A DNA stretch of 64,000 bases, taken from Apostichopus japonicus. Its lineage: Eukaryota; Echinodermata; Holothuroidea; Aspidochirotida; Stichopodidae. The translations under genes were made by a program, and so were the position numbers. Numbering within the stretch: position 1 is the first letter of the stretch; every line of letters begins with the position of its first letter. The notes below the pieces were generated by a model, which had not been told where the DNA came from, searched no databases, and saw only the letters and a list, made by a program, of their open reading frames with translations. Positions 39,001 to 54,000 of the stretch are shown in pieces. The stretch is from NCBI RefSeq assembly GCF_037975245.1, contig NC_092570.1, positions 3,307,501 to 3,371,500 on the forward strand, given 5' to 3'.

Positions 39001-42000
39001 AGAATGTTACTCAAGACTATATGGGGTCACATGGTGACATCACAATTCTAATTTCTTATCGAAACTTACTCTTACTAAATCGTATGGAGGTTTCTTCAAT
39101 TACGGGGATAGATTTCATCTCCCTGTACATAAAAGTACTTTTCTCATCTTCTCGAGGGGTAACAAAGCCCATACTTCGGCATAATTATATAGCAATCAGA
39201 TAATCAAATTATGATTCAACATGTACATGTATGGGAATTTATATCTGTACATATCCCTCCTTCCCCTTCCCTTCCATCTCCCTCCCTCAACCCCCCTTTG
39301 TGCCCTTCCCTTCCCTCCCCTTCCCACCCTTCCTCTTCTCACTTTATGACATAAAGCATGTTCTCTCTCTCCACAATTTTCAGGCATATCATTTCTTATC
39401 CTGGGTAGAGGGGAGGGAGAGGGAGATAAGGCATGTGGGCATTTTGTCCTGGATATTTGTGTTTGTGGGTGGGGGGAGAGGCCTTTTGGTGATCTTACGT
39501 ACCACCTTATTCCACCTTAATTTTGAAACATTTGAAGGCAATTAGTCCAAAATGGAGCACAATTTTGTTCTTCTTTTACGAACAGTTGTGTTAATTAAAG
39601 GCTGCAGAATAATACACAATATCATACCTCTCCAAATAAGCTGCAAATCTCTTTAATCTGTTTCAGAGCTGGAAGAACCCACTTGTCATTCTTCAGTTCA
39701 TCAACAAACTTGTCAATCCACTGGATTTTTTGAGCATCTCGATCCTGCTTTTACCAGAGCAAAACAAAATGAAACAAAATAAAATGGCATAGATTTTTTC
39801 AAATCTTTGTGATGCCTCTTGGAGATGGCTATACATGGTTTATCTTAGAACATTTGAAGAACATAAAATGGATGCAGATTAACAGCGAAATATAATAATG
39901 ATATAGAATAAAATATTCATAAATTAGGAAGGGGGGATACAAACCCTACAAATTCAGTGAGGACTCAAATAACAAGATACCTTTAATGGCTCCAGGACTC
40001 AGTCCTTTCCAAATCTCTGTAACACAGAAGTACGCATAATATATAGACTCTCCCATTAGGTAGTCTTACCCTCATGTCTAGGGGTAAATTAACCAATAGA
40101 GCATAACAGTAAGGTAAGAAAAGAGCCTTTTGCTGCAAAATTTGCACCAATATGTGAAATATTTCATGATAAAGAAAGCTTAAAAGACGACTTCAAGACA
40201 CAAAATTAATTTTGATGATATCATAGACTGCCAAATATAACACAAGACTGCTAGCAATACAAGCTGTACTTCTATACTGCTTTCAAATTTTGAGAAATGA
40301 CCTTTTAAACATCTGAAGTTGACCAATAAAAGTGGACTACTTACTCTCACACACAGAACCGTAAGGGTCAGTCCCTCAGATGTGACACAAGGCACTTTTT
40401 TGGCCTCATCCAACACGTTTAAAATGCATAACAATTAGTGTTAAAATGTCATCAACATGTTTTGATTGTGTTATAAGAATTGATTAAACATTGGAGTGAA
40501 CATCAAAATTTATGTCCTGCAATGAGGAGAGCCAACATTATCCCTCAATTTATCCTTAAAGGAGCATTCCAGAGGTGAAGCATATTTTAATGCTTGATAT
40601 TTGAAAACCAGAAGATCTTAAAAAAATTTTACTACCCCTCAAAGTTATCTCTTTTTTCCCCTTTTTTTTGACCATGACATACGGAGATTAAACATTCTGC
40701 GTAAAACCGTCCTTTGCATCAATAGTGGGACATTATTAAAAGCCGAACTATTCCCTGAGAAATATCAAAGAACACACCTGAGAACAGCTGTAGTCTAGAA
40801 TTTTGATATGTGCGTGCAGAGCTTGGTCCATAATGTCAGTTGGTACATCGTCTTGGTGGGCCAGGGTCCAGAGAAGGCTGAGGACCTTATGGGCCATCAA
40901 GCCATCTTTGTCATCTTCTGCTAGTCTACGTATCAATTCTAAGAGTTTCTCCCTTTGCTTCGTGCTGGCTGATGTCCAACTTTCCTGTAAAAAGTTTTTA
41001 AGAAGGAGAAGGATCCTTTGACTTTTAGCACAGTGTTCTTTAAACAATCTCCAAATGTCTGGGAACAATTTGAAGTGTCCAAGCCATCAGGAAAACTAGT
41101 TTTGAAAAAAAAAAAAAATTAACAGCTTAGAAAAATTGGAGGTTAGACTAGCAACCTTCAAACTAAGAAGTGTTTACATGAAGAAAATGAAGCTAACCTG
41201 AAAACAGTCAAAGAGATGGTCAAGTTGTTCTGGGGAGAAGTCCCAAGCTAACTTGGCCAGTAGGTCGTGAATGTTCTTCACAATGGCTTCGTGTTTTCCA
41301 ACCTGCAGGAAGTAGATGAAATTGGGAAAATATAATGAATGAAATGAAACCAATTCAGGTGCAAAAAAGTGTGAAAAAAAAAGAAAGGAAAATTAGGCCT
41401 AAATTTTGCTTCATTTAAATGATTTAAAGAAATGAAAATATACCAATCAAAAAAAAAAAAGAATAAAAAGAGAGTGAGAGACAATTCTGGAATGCTAAGT
41501 AAAAATTGTAGAAATACCACCCTGTTACGTGAAGAGAACTGCATAGTTGAAACTTGTCTCTGACAGCATTCAAAACAAGGGCGTAGGAACCGGGGGGGGG
41601 GCTGGGGGGTGCCAGCCCCAGTGAAAAATATGGGGGGGCGAGGTATCATTCCGCCCCCCCCCCGCTCCGCAAGTCAGAAAACCCCTTTTTCATTTCCAAA
41701 TGAGAACAAAATCTCATTTGGAGCACCAAATTGCATCTAAGGCCAGGTGAAAATGCAAAATTATTTACAAAATGGAGTGGGTGTTGAAGTGTGCTATATT
41801 GCACCAAATTGCATCTGAGGCCACCTGGAAATGCAAAAAAATTCCAAAGGGGAGGGGGTGCCCCCTCCCCTTAAACCCCTCCCCCAGGCCGGCCATCAGT
41901 CTTCATCCCCCGCACTCAAAAGTACCTTCCTACGCCACTGATTCAAACACCACTAAATTAATCTAGTGGAATACTTTTGTGGGTTGTTACCGGTATCTTC

Positions 42001-45000
42001 ACAAACTGTGTAAATATGACTGCATTGTAGACATCTACGATTTAGTTACCAGCGGAAATTCAGTGGTAGTCAAGAGACACAAGATTAGATGACAATGATA
42101 ACTGATTACTTCAGGTAATTGTTAATTAAAAAGATGAGCCCTCGTGACAACAGATGTAAATGTTCTTGCTTCATTGAAGGATGAAGAATATGATGGGTTT
42201 CTGTTAACATGCGGGCAACGATATTAGATATCAAACGCTTAAACATTCACAAGTTTCATTGCCATTCTACTTACAAATAAACGTAGGGCCACAGATAAAT
42301 GCTGTTTCTGCATGCGACTTATCAGTACTACCAAGAGATCATATAGGCAAGTGAGTCTGAACCCTTTTTCCATCCCAGTTCCCCTTTCCAATTGGCTACC
42401 CTGGGTATTTCCCTCTCCTAAACTTTATCACAAAGAGGGTCGCCCAAAATGTTTTTTTTTTCCAAAGAGAGTGTGTGGGGATACTGGGATAAATGGCATG
42501 TGCAGACTTACATATCCTTAAGGAGGGACAAAAAAATTCCCCCCTGAAATACCAACCCCCCCAGGTAAAAAAAACACTGATATAGGCTAGGGGCCGGTTA
42601 CCCATTATTGCAACTGTTTTCTTGTATATGTTATCCAGCTTTAGAATGTACAATTACTTTTCACCCAGAGAACTAAAAATTGCTGCCTTAGATTTCCTGT
42701 CTGCCCCAGAAGAGCAGCTTAGATACAGTGCAGTATTATTTTAACGTTTCCTGACTTTTATTTTATTTGCAAAACAGTGACAAAGATAACAGATGGTTAT
42801 CGTTTACCTGGGCAGCCCAAATATTATCCAGGTCTTCTTTGGTGAGTGCTTTCTCTTTGATGACAAAACGAAGAATTTTTTCCAACTTCTCAACGTACTG
42901 TGGACAAGATAATACAGCAGAGAGGTTGAATGGAACGGCCATATCATGGCAACGATGAAAGTGACAAAAGTGACTTAACTAGATTGCTTTCATGTCTCTT
43001 CTGTCAAAACAACCTCCTCCCCCAACCCCCACACACACAAACAGACACAAATCTTAAAACCAAATTAAAAACGGAAGATACAACAATAAAATTGATTCGC
43101 AAAATTGCTGGCCTTGGACGCTGTCTATCAAGATGTATTATTCTGTGCACCTTTGAAGCCAACTATTGATAGAGTAAACCCTTATTGCTGGCTCCCCACA
43201 TACTGACCTCACCTTTGTCAAATTGTTTGTAACCTTTCAACTAATGAAACATCAATTTTACACATATTTTCCAATCACTCTTGAATATGAAAAAGTAAAA
43301 AATCATGTTTCCTCACCTGAGGTTGATGTAAGTTATCCCTCAGTACAATGGAAAGAACTTTGTTTTCCTGAATCCATTCCTGGTAAAAATGAGATAGAAA
43401 AACATTGATTGTATTAAATATTTACGCCCCGGTTACAAAAAAATTGTTTTTAAAAGGATATCTAAAAATCAAGAGAACCATGACCTTCAAGTTTCCTGAA
43501 TCACATTACAGTAACAACAAAATATCAACGTAGGGTCCGCATATCATAACAGCAAACTATGAGGAGGTTGGTTAGGAAGGCATCGGACAGATGTGTTCTG
43601 TTCAGATAGTGAACGCCAATTTATATTATAACTGTTCTTTATCATTAAGTCTTGCATAAGACAAGCATGGCCATTTTAATTTGTTACAATTATTTATCCC
43701 ATTTATTACAATGAGGAATGTCCATTAAGTTTATTACATTGTTTATCACATTTACTTTATTTATTACACATTAGTTTACATCTATTACAATTTTAGGCAT
43801 TGTTCATTATATGTTAAAAACAATGTGTATTACATTTTCTATACTTATTACAAGTTTGTTACTAGGCATTGTTCATTATATGTTAAAACAATGTTCATTA
43901 CATTTTCTATTTTTATTACATGTTTGTTACATCTATTACAATTAAGGCATGTTACATTATTACATGTTACATCTACTATTGGTTATATGTTAAAACAATG
44001 TTTATTACATTCACTATATTTATGACATGTTCCTTAACATCTATTCCATTTTAGGCATTGTTCATTATATGGTATAACATTTGTTATTACATTTACTATA
44101 TCTATTACGTTTGTTACATCTATCACAATGAAGGCATTGTTCATTATGTTATTATATTGTTTATTACATTATTTATTAATACTACTGAGGCATGTTCATA
44201 ACCTCTACTACATGTTATCATATATGCTGTTACAGTTATAACATGTTCATCCCCCCCCCCATAAAACCAATCTATCACAGAATCAACCTGTACATTACAA
44301 TTAAGCCACGTCCAAGAGTCAATATCCTGTAGTGTCATGATCGCTCTTTTAACAAACAACAACAATTTGACTAAGCAGAAGAGAGACACGATTACTTACA
44401 GCCATTCTCTCAGCAGTCAGCCATTCCTCATCCTCAACATGGCTGTGTTTGTGGGTGTAGTACGATACGTTGGAGATGACCTTGTTGACCTCGTTCAGAG
44501 CGTTCATCTTGCCATTGAAGGAGGATATCTTCAACAGCCTGTAGAGATCAGAGGTGACAACATTAACCTCTAGGAATCAACTTTATCAGACCAATAACAC
44601 CCTATCTTTTCCAATACTTTTCTTCTTATCTTGGGACATTATTGCTCAGCCTATGCCACAGGGTTCTCAATTAATTTCCTATGTGGGCCCAGAAACATGG
44701 GTTGGAGCAGAGGGCCAGATGAACCTGCAAATATCACTATACCCAGTTGGTGCAATGTGCAGGGTAAGCTTGAGCCTAAGGCCTTAGGGGCACTGCTTAA
44801 TCCATTCAGTAAAACACTGTGGGCCAATTTTTTTTGTTGCTTTTTTTTGTTGTTGATCAAATCTAATTATTTTGATGGCATCAAGTTGTCATAATGAAGA
44901 TCAAGGGGATACTTTACTGACAAAGCAAAAAACCGAATATTACTTTCAATGCATAACTTTAGATCACTTTTTCTTCCCCCCCTCGCAAAGATTTAATAGA

Positions 45001-48000
45001 AGCATATTCAGCAGCTTTAATATTGAAGCACAAAAGCACAAGTACCACAAATTTTGATAACGATAAAGTGAATGAAACTCTCCAAGAACTTTGGTTGCTC
45101 ACCTCAAAATCATCTTGAGTCGAAACATCTCCAGGCTTTTGATCTTTTCTTCTTGCTTTGGCACTCTTGATACAAGGTTTTTCAAGGACTGCAGAAATGA
45201 ACAGAGACAATAAGTAGTGATTTCAATGCACACACTGGTCCTTTACACGATGAAAAGGTTGCACACATTACATATGATGACCTAACACAAAGCCAGACAA
45301 CTGAAAATTCTAATGTCGACTACCTTCAAAATATGCTGGGTATTTCTATCTTGTTACAATTTTCTCCAAAGAATTTTCATTTCATTTCAACTTATACCAT
45401 CAAAGAACACCTACAATATTGGATGAGAGTGTTGTGGTCAAGTGGTCTAGGCAATGGACTGGCCATCTAAGGATCGCAGGTTCGAGTCCTGGCCAGATCA
45501 TTATGTTGTGTCCTTGGGCAAGGCGCTAGAACTCCATTGCCTCTCTTCACCCAGGTGTTTAAATGGGGACTTGTGAGGTAAAATGTAAATACAGTTGCGT
45601 GTGCCGGTTTGTGCCTACACCCTGTCAGAAGTCCCCAGGGGACACATAGATGTGGTGGGCTGTAGTGCCCCTGGAGGGGTTGTTTGAACTGTGCATACTT
45701 TGCTGTGTGGGTGTGACAAGTTACCAATGACCAGGGGCTCAGTGTTGTAAAGTCGTGTGAGGGGGGCCTTGGATTTGAACAAGACTGTAAAACCTTCAAC
45801 TTTAATTTTCTCTGGTATCCTACCTGGGTGTAACGACTGAAAACCTGAACGTTACTAACCCTCATGTCACTGGTTTCAAAACCCAGTCTAGCCTAAAAAT
45901 ATTCTGTTCTTGTATCCAATTGATGTTGTTTTCCCAGGCAGTTTTCCATTTACTTCAAGGTGATAGAATTTTAACTTCATACACCTCAACACAACTATCA
46001 TTACATATCCTTTACTAATTTAACTGTTTTTTGTGCATTCTTCTCCATATACACTAACAGTGAAATCACAGGTAAAAATCACACACAAGAAACTTGTCAA
46101 TGTTTTAGAGTTTTAATGAATCACTTCTAAAGCATGACTGGACTAGGAGAAAAGAATTTACAAAGGCCTCTTAAATGTTCAACACGTCATTCATCAACTA
46201 AGTGATGTAACTGGAGGCTTGTTTCTGGAAAATGTGCTACGCAAATCTTGATTAAACTTTTCTTGTAACACAATGGAGATTTGCTCTGTGGAAGGTTACT
46301 TTCGATATGAAAGTCACTCACCTTGATGATGAGGGACAGGGCATCATTCCTAGACTCGTTCTTTGATTCCTTCTTCAGTTCCTCGTCTGAAAGACTATCA
46401 AGGTATTCCACAATGCGATCCTGTCAACGAGGGGAGTTCAGGAAAGAAATGTGATCAGAATACCGATCGTCACGACACTCTAATGAACTCAAAGAGTAAC
46501 CACTGTTTCATTTGTGGCAGATGGGCTGTGTAATACTTTTTGATGTTGTGACAATCGCAGGAGCGAGATTCCTTGAGCTATGGGCTAGTCGCATTTCTAA
46601 AATTTTGTCATTTTTACCCTGCATATTCTCCCAAGACAAATAGCAATGAATATGGCTAGATAATCGAAATGTCGAAGAAAAGACAGCCGAAAGAATTGAA
46701 CGGCATGTGGCTGGAGCAAAATAATGATCATCCCTGAACTAACATGCTGCTCAAAAAGTCTGCCATCATGCCTTCACTCACCTGCATCCCTCCCTGGCCT
46801 CCCCCCCCTCCCTCCACCCTTAACGATGACAGCCTTTGAAGTCCACCAGGTACTAACGGTCAGTTTCACATGACAATTTCCTCAACAAAACATTTGACGA
46901 GCAGAGAAAGTTACTTCATCCTTCTAAATATAATCAATGATAACACCCAAATGAAATCCCAAATCATTATTAGCCAATAAGAGGAAACAAAACAGTGCTT
47001 GCATTTACTTTCAGTTTTGAAACCTGTAGTAAAATGATTATCCATCATACAAGAGATTATAAAAAATAAAACCATTTTTTTAATGAGTTCCTGTTCCTCA
47101 TTCCACTTAACATTAAATTATGAAGAATAGGACAATTACAAGCTGGATTATGAGTTTGACCAGACAACAATGCCAAAAAGGAAAACTTAACTGCTTAATC
47201 AGATTTAAACGTTTAAGGAATGACTATCCCGATTCATTGTCTATGTGAAATTTTTAACTTCCATCTCCAGACCGGACGATCCTGCGACATATTCGACGAA
47301 AGCTTGCAAATTTCTAGTTTCAGAATCATTCGCTAGAGCGGACAGAGCTGTACGTTACCACATTTGGAATTCGAAAAGGTTCTCTTTTTCAGATTTAAAA
47401 ACTGTAAATCCTCCTCAAGCAGCCATCAGCAAATATGAGATTATATATCAAAGATTGGCTGGCTTCAAAGGGATATTCCGACGGTTGAAAATCATTTTTC
47501 GAACAAAATTGCTGGAAATTTTCTCGATCCTTATGTCAAACCCCACATTGGGATAGCATTTTGCATGGTGGCGCTACAAACTTCTAATATTTTTGGGGGA
47601 GGGGTAGGGGTGGGAGGGATGGGTGCTCCTTGGTGGCAGGAAAATACAAAGTTCAACCATTAATTAATTACCATGGATTGAGGATACTTACCACAATTGG
47701 CATAAAGAATGTCTGTACAGTGTTCTGTGTTAGCATCTCATAGCACATACCCCAAGGCCTGTGTAGTGAAATCAACGGACATTTTAAGTCATCATAACTA
47801 TTTCATTCAAGCACACACCGCAAATAACAAGCATGCACTTTTGCTTTGAGGAACTTATGAGTGAAAAGCATATATACTGCTCTGAAGGAAAGTTTATAAA
47901 GATAGATAAAAACATAAGCAAATATCTACTTATTAATTCAACTGAAACAACCCCTTAATTAACAAGCAAGGGGGGGGGAAATAGAATTTTATCCTTGTTA

Positions 48001-51000
48001 CAGATAATGCATCAGATAATGCATAAATCTCCCAAAGGGCCAGTAGAGAAATCAAAGGAGACATTGCAAGCCATTAAAATTATTTCTTTCAAGCACACAA
48101 TCCCAGACAGAACACACACATGCAGACTCTTGTTTTGAGGTAGTTTCAGAGTTAATACTGCTCTGTAGGACAGAAATAAACACAGCTATCATCATGCATA
48201 AATCTCCAAAATATGGTGGCAATCAACTTTGATAGAATTATGATTCAAGAAGAGGCTCCCACTTCAAATCCACCAGAGCTGTGATCAAACAACGTATGGA
48301 CGAGGCTCTCACCTTATCAAAACATGAATGACAGAAACATGGAAGAGGCTCTCTCACCTTATCAGAGCATGAATGACAGATACATTCAGTGGCTGGTCTT
48401 TGCTGAGAAACCTCTGCTGGAGAATCTCAAATCCTTCCAAGGAGCCAAACTTATTGATTAAATCAACAAGCCAACCCTGTAGACCGAAAAAAAATCAGCA
48501 TTACGAATAAATTGACAAAAATAAATACGTCTGTAATTACCAATAAAAATAGAAAGTGGGTGGGTGGTGGGAGGTAGCAAACATGAGAGGAGACGAGAAT
48601 TATAGAAAGTTGATTTTATCCATAAAATTTATAAGGTATGTACAACAGGAGAAATGAGACAGGGATAATGCGAGTGCATCTGAGGTCTATGCTTTTTCGA
48701 TGTTTCACCATAAACCTTGAATGATGATGCATTATTGTAGGACGCAGTTCTGTATCATTTTCTTCAAATGCTAACAACTACTAAAACATTTACAATATTA
48801 AAATTAAATGTCCTACATGTTATTTGCCTTGTTGCTAACCATGACACTGAGCTGGGAAATGTTATTTCTGAATGACATTGCTACCGTTCACTGTTTCACT
48901 CTAGACATATATATTCTCTCTAAAATGTTCCAAAGGTGAAACATCTATTTAACTATTTAATCTATTAAACATCTGTTATCTACTTGATCAATTATTATTA
49001 TTCCAAACAGATCTTCCCTTTCCTCTCCCTGTCTCCCCTCCCCCACTTACCCTCACAACCCACAACCCCCCCCACATTCTCCTTACATGCTTTTTCATAC
49101 TTCTTCGTACTATACAATTTATTTCATGCTAGCTCAATCCAGAATATACATAGTAGTAATCAAGTAGAACGCTTGGTGAGGTCAAATTCCTAGAAACACC
49201 CTACAGCCTCTTCAATTCATAAATATTTATCAACTGTGTCGGCAGAATCAGAAATGTTGGTTCGATATGTTCAAATTTGCTTCAGACAGAATTAAAGTAA
49301 ATGATGATACAATTATATCTTACCTTTGGTGTTCTTGCATCTGGTGGTTTAGCAAACCTTTCGGTTCCTATTTCCTGGAAAGTAGAAGAAAAGAAAAATG
49401 AAAGAAAGCTGAAGATATGAAACGGATCGAGCCTTTTACAAGTGAGCCAGTAACATGAAACAGAACAATTTTTTAGATACGGGTCAGTTATAGTTCTATG
49501 CCAAATTTTTCAAAAAATGGAGTTTTCAGGTAGTCCGGAAAGGAAGCTTGCAGATTGAGTAAATGAATACATTGGATGATTCAGACACATGGTGAATTAA
49601 CATATTGGGTATTAATAATCAAAAAATAATTTATGCATCTTCATAAAGTACAGTAGAAGCACACCTACTACCTACCACAGTTAGGCTTAACTGTTAAGGG
49701 TATATCGGAAAGACAATTTATGCATTTCCTTCCATTTTGACCCTTCACAAACAAGAACAATTTCCTACAGATATTTTCTAACAGGTTGTCTGGATAATTG
49801 GATTGTGAAAAGCATGCAGACTGCAAAATCAATTATACCTGAAAATTCAGATACTTGGTGAAATAAACATATTGAGTATGAATAATGTAACAATTCAAGT
49901 ACTTTACAAATATTCATCAACTCTAATGACCTTATCCACCAGTTAGGACAATTGTATTATACTATACATTCGTGTCCCACCTCGAAGCACTTGAATTGAC
50001 AGTATGAGCAGTATGAATATCCTGTTTCAGTCAGATAAAGGTTAGGGACTGTTGATACTGTCAATACGAGTGCATTTAAGCATGATAGGGGAAGCAGTAT
50101 ACAGTGGTATTAGCATTAGAAAATTGTCCCAACTGCCTGGATCTTATTCAATTTCTATTATGGTAACATGTCTAGGCTATTTGTTGATGCCTCATATTAT
50201 CTATTTGATATGTTACAAGTTGTTCATCTAAAGTTTCATGACACAATAATCTTTCATGCAGCCTACCACACTGACAAACTCAAAATCAAAAGTAAACACT
50301 AAAACAATATATATATATAAAAATTCCTTTATGATCACTGACACAGAGAATTCCTTATTACTTAACACTTGTTGCTAGAGGGAGAAATCCTATGAAAACA
50401 TTTACAGGAGAAGAAATGAAATGATAACAAACCTCTGGTGCAGTTTCTGACTGTCTGGTGGCATTGAAGACATGAAACCTTGAAAAGAGAGAGATTGCAA
50501 ATTAATATGCTAGTTTCCCGTGAAATTTCTGTGTCAGAGAGCCTAGTAGTACACTGAGCAGTGGTTCAGCTCTCCGAATGCTTTCCAGACACAAGCAGTG
50601 AGCCGTAGCACAAAGAAAGTTATACAGCTAAAACAAAAAGTCAAGATAATGGTACATGGTAGGGTCCATCCCACTTCAGACACCCCTTAACAGACTATCA
50701 CCCTGAACTGACCGAAGTCAAATGTTAAGCACGCAAAGGAAATATGACACCGTTTGGGCTCAACACAGTTAACCCTTGCAAATGGTTAATTATTGCTGGT
50801 TGTATGTATTAACGTTATTATTTGGAGCTTTGATGCTACAACACTCTACAAGAAGAAGTACACAAAAGTAAAGAATCCATCAAAAGACTTATAACTCGAC
50901 CACACACAGCAGATGATTACGTATCATTGCTTTAAGTTACACAACCAGTTGACAATTTTGCTATCAACATTGCCGTTCTTTAATGCAGAGTTCATGGAAG

Positions 51001-54000
51001 TCGTCAGGTGTTTTGCTAGAACACCGTGGAAGCATTTTTGTCTTGCTGTAAAAGTGTACTGTTAGTTGGTACAGTAATTAGTTTTTATCAATGGATAAAA
51101 GGAAAAATATGGCCTTTGTTTTCACATGTTAATGAGGTTAGGCCTACATAGCCTGTTGTTATCTTATTTATCAAGCTATATTCCATCAGAGCAATAGATA
51201 TTTAGAACGTAAACAATCTACTGTGTAACTCATGCATCAATAAGGAAAAAAAAAAACGATTACATTTTGTATTCTGGTCGTAACGTGGCAGTAAATGTAA
51301 CTATTTATAAAAGCAACAACATTTTTAATTAAAGTGCAAGGCAGGGGCAGACCTAGGATTTGACTTAACACAAATATATAACTCAGTATAATGCAGGGTT
51401 GTGCTAATGACAAATTTTGAACTCTTGTGAGAGGTTGAAAGTGGGGATGTACACCGAATCCCTCCCCTCTTCCCCCCCCCCCCTGAATGCCTGCGATTCA
51501 CAAGTGAATGAATTCCCAGCATCAAAATTTCCAGAACTTACTTGCAGTGGGGGTTTAGTGCCATGGCAAGTAAATCTAGTAGTGGAAACCAATCTTGAGA
51601 GAGTTTGATCACTGCTAGCTCGATTAACTTCTCTGAGTTCTTCAAGATGCATCTCTGCATAAAAATATAACATATGTCATCGTTTCGTTTAATATCAATT
51701 TACATACATCTTTTTAAGAGAAAGTTTTCTGAGAAATAATAACAAAGTAATTGGACTTCCTTGCAAGTAACTTTCAAGTCTTTTAATTCTCTCATGTCCG
51801 ATGACAGCTATTTTTTTACCAAAATTTCATTCATCAACAGAGCATGTTACCTTGACTATCCAAACTTTTCATTTAAAAAATAAGGTGAATCAAAGTCAAA
51901 AATGTAAACTTTCATTGCAGGTTTCAATTGTGTGTGCTTTAAATGCCATGAAAAGTGTCTAGACAACAAAAATGCTTGGGACTGAACCCAGTTCTTTAAT
52001 TTCTTACTCATTAAATAAACCTCATTTGTTTGAAAAATCTAAGCAATTGTCTTAGTGAGCTTCATTGCAATATTATTTTGAGTAATTCTGGGTATGTTGG
52101 AAAACAACTGATGATCAATCTCAAAAAGCTGCTATATAGCTTGAGTGTTCAAATCTGCCTCTATCTAACTCTGACTTTACCTCTCTCATTCACCCTACCT
52201 TGCACCAAGAGGGAAAGGACTCGAGAGAAGGGAGCTCAGTATTTCAAAATCATCCTATTTGAGCAATTATTGGATTACATTTCACCAAAGTATCAATATT
52301 TCCTGATACCATGATGAGATCAACATTGATCTGACTAAGATATTAATGATGAAATGTTTTTGTTTTTATTCCTTTCTTATGGTTTCAGAAAAGAATGAAT
52401 AGATGAAGTACTGAAATGTTACATCACAGTTTGAAGACATGGTTTATCACTCCTCACGGTTACCTGAATTTCAAACTTCCAACCACTGACAGCTTCGTCC
52501 GTGAGAATTTTGGTGAAAGACGTCATGAGACCATCTTGGAAAAATCTCTGGCATGGCTCACAATGAATATCTAGACCTGATCAAAAACAAAAAAATATTC
52601 GTGGGGCAAATATTAATGCAACAATCAACGGAATAATTCTTTATACTGATGGGATCTCCAGCCACGCTCTTCAGCAATAGAGGGTGCTGTCACATCGGTC
52701 TTAATCGAAATTTGACAAGCTGCAGTCTCTGAATTCACTGAGAATTCCTTTGAGGAATCTCTGAGGGACACTTCTGGGCAAACTACCTGCACACACCTTA
52801 ATGCACACATAGTGTGATATATTCTAGATAACCTTTGGGTTACCACTCATGAGTAGCACACACTTTTAGCGACGAAAAGTTGCCAACTGTTCGTTTGGCA
52901 ACTTAACGCACGTTTGATCGTCAACCAATCAAGAAACCTTGCAATATTTTCAGTCAAGTCCGCAAAACTGAATCTTCATATTTTGAACAAATAAAAAATA
53001 ATAACCTGGTGCAATCAAATCGCGACTGAACTCGAGATTCTGAGTATAAGTCACATAAAATCTTGTGCTGACTCTTTTGTAGCTTAACCAGACAAGTTCT
53101 GTTTCCAACCTTGCTGAACATGGTGACATTTGAATAGCTTCAGAATGTATTCTTGAAAACCACCTCCTAATTTATGAATCCCTCCTCATGCATGAATCCC
53201 TCCACACTAAAAATTAACAACAGACTCAGAGATTATTTTCTCATGATCTTATGATGTCATGATCGTACAAACAACTGTGGGCTGTCGTATAGGGTTAGTA
53301 TCATCAAATGTTTATCATACTACGTAGAGACGTTGAGTGACTGACTTTCAAAGCATTTTAAAACCCTCACCCAATTCACCTTACAGCTGTGTAATGTCTG
53401 TCCTGCAATTGGTACGGGTGGGGTGTTTCACAAGATCGAGCGAGGCAATGTGAGTAATACTTTACTTATAAACAGTTATGTCAATAAATGAACAAAATTC
53501 AGAAAAAGGCATCTTGTGAAATATTTACATCTGGGAGAAAAATGTAGTGCTCACAGTTTGCAATAATAAGCAATTCCATAAAATTTGCATAGTAATTTGC
53601 CATGCAATAAAGGTTTAAGTTTTTCATGACACAGAGGACTGAACATTCCCATACTAGCCATTAAAAGCATTAAACTAATGAATGATTTCAATGATGGAGT
53701 CTATTTTACATTTTTTATTTATATTTTATATACATTTTTATTTATTTATTTTTATTTTTATTATTATTTTATTATTTATATTTTATTATTATTTTTATTT
53801 ATTTTCTCTATACATTATATTTTTATATTTTGAACAAATAAAAAATAATAACCTGGTGCAATCAAATCGCGACTGAACTTGAGATTCTGAGTATAAGTCA
53901 CATAAAATCTTGTGCTGACTCTTTTGTAGCTTAACCAGACAAGTTCTGTTTCCAACCTTGCTGAACATGGTGACATTTGAATAGCTTCAGAATGTATTCT

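Noticed and set aside
45428-45500. Functional tRNA gene
   Set aside because: Boxes A and B are good, but the acceptor stem does not close and a SINE body follows directly.
47245-47556. 103-codon plus-strand frame in intron 8
   Set aside because: No recognisable domain, antisense to the gene and in AT-rich intronic DNA; chance cannot be excluded, so it is not listed as a gene.
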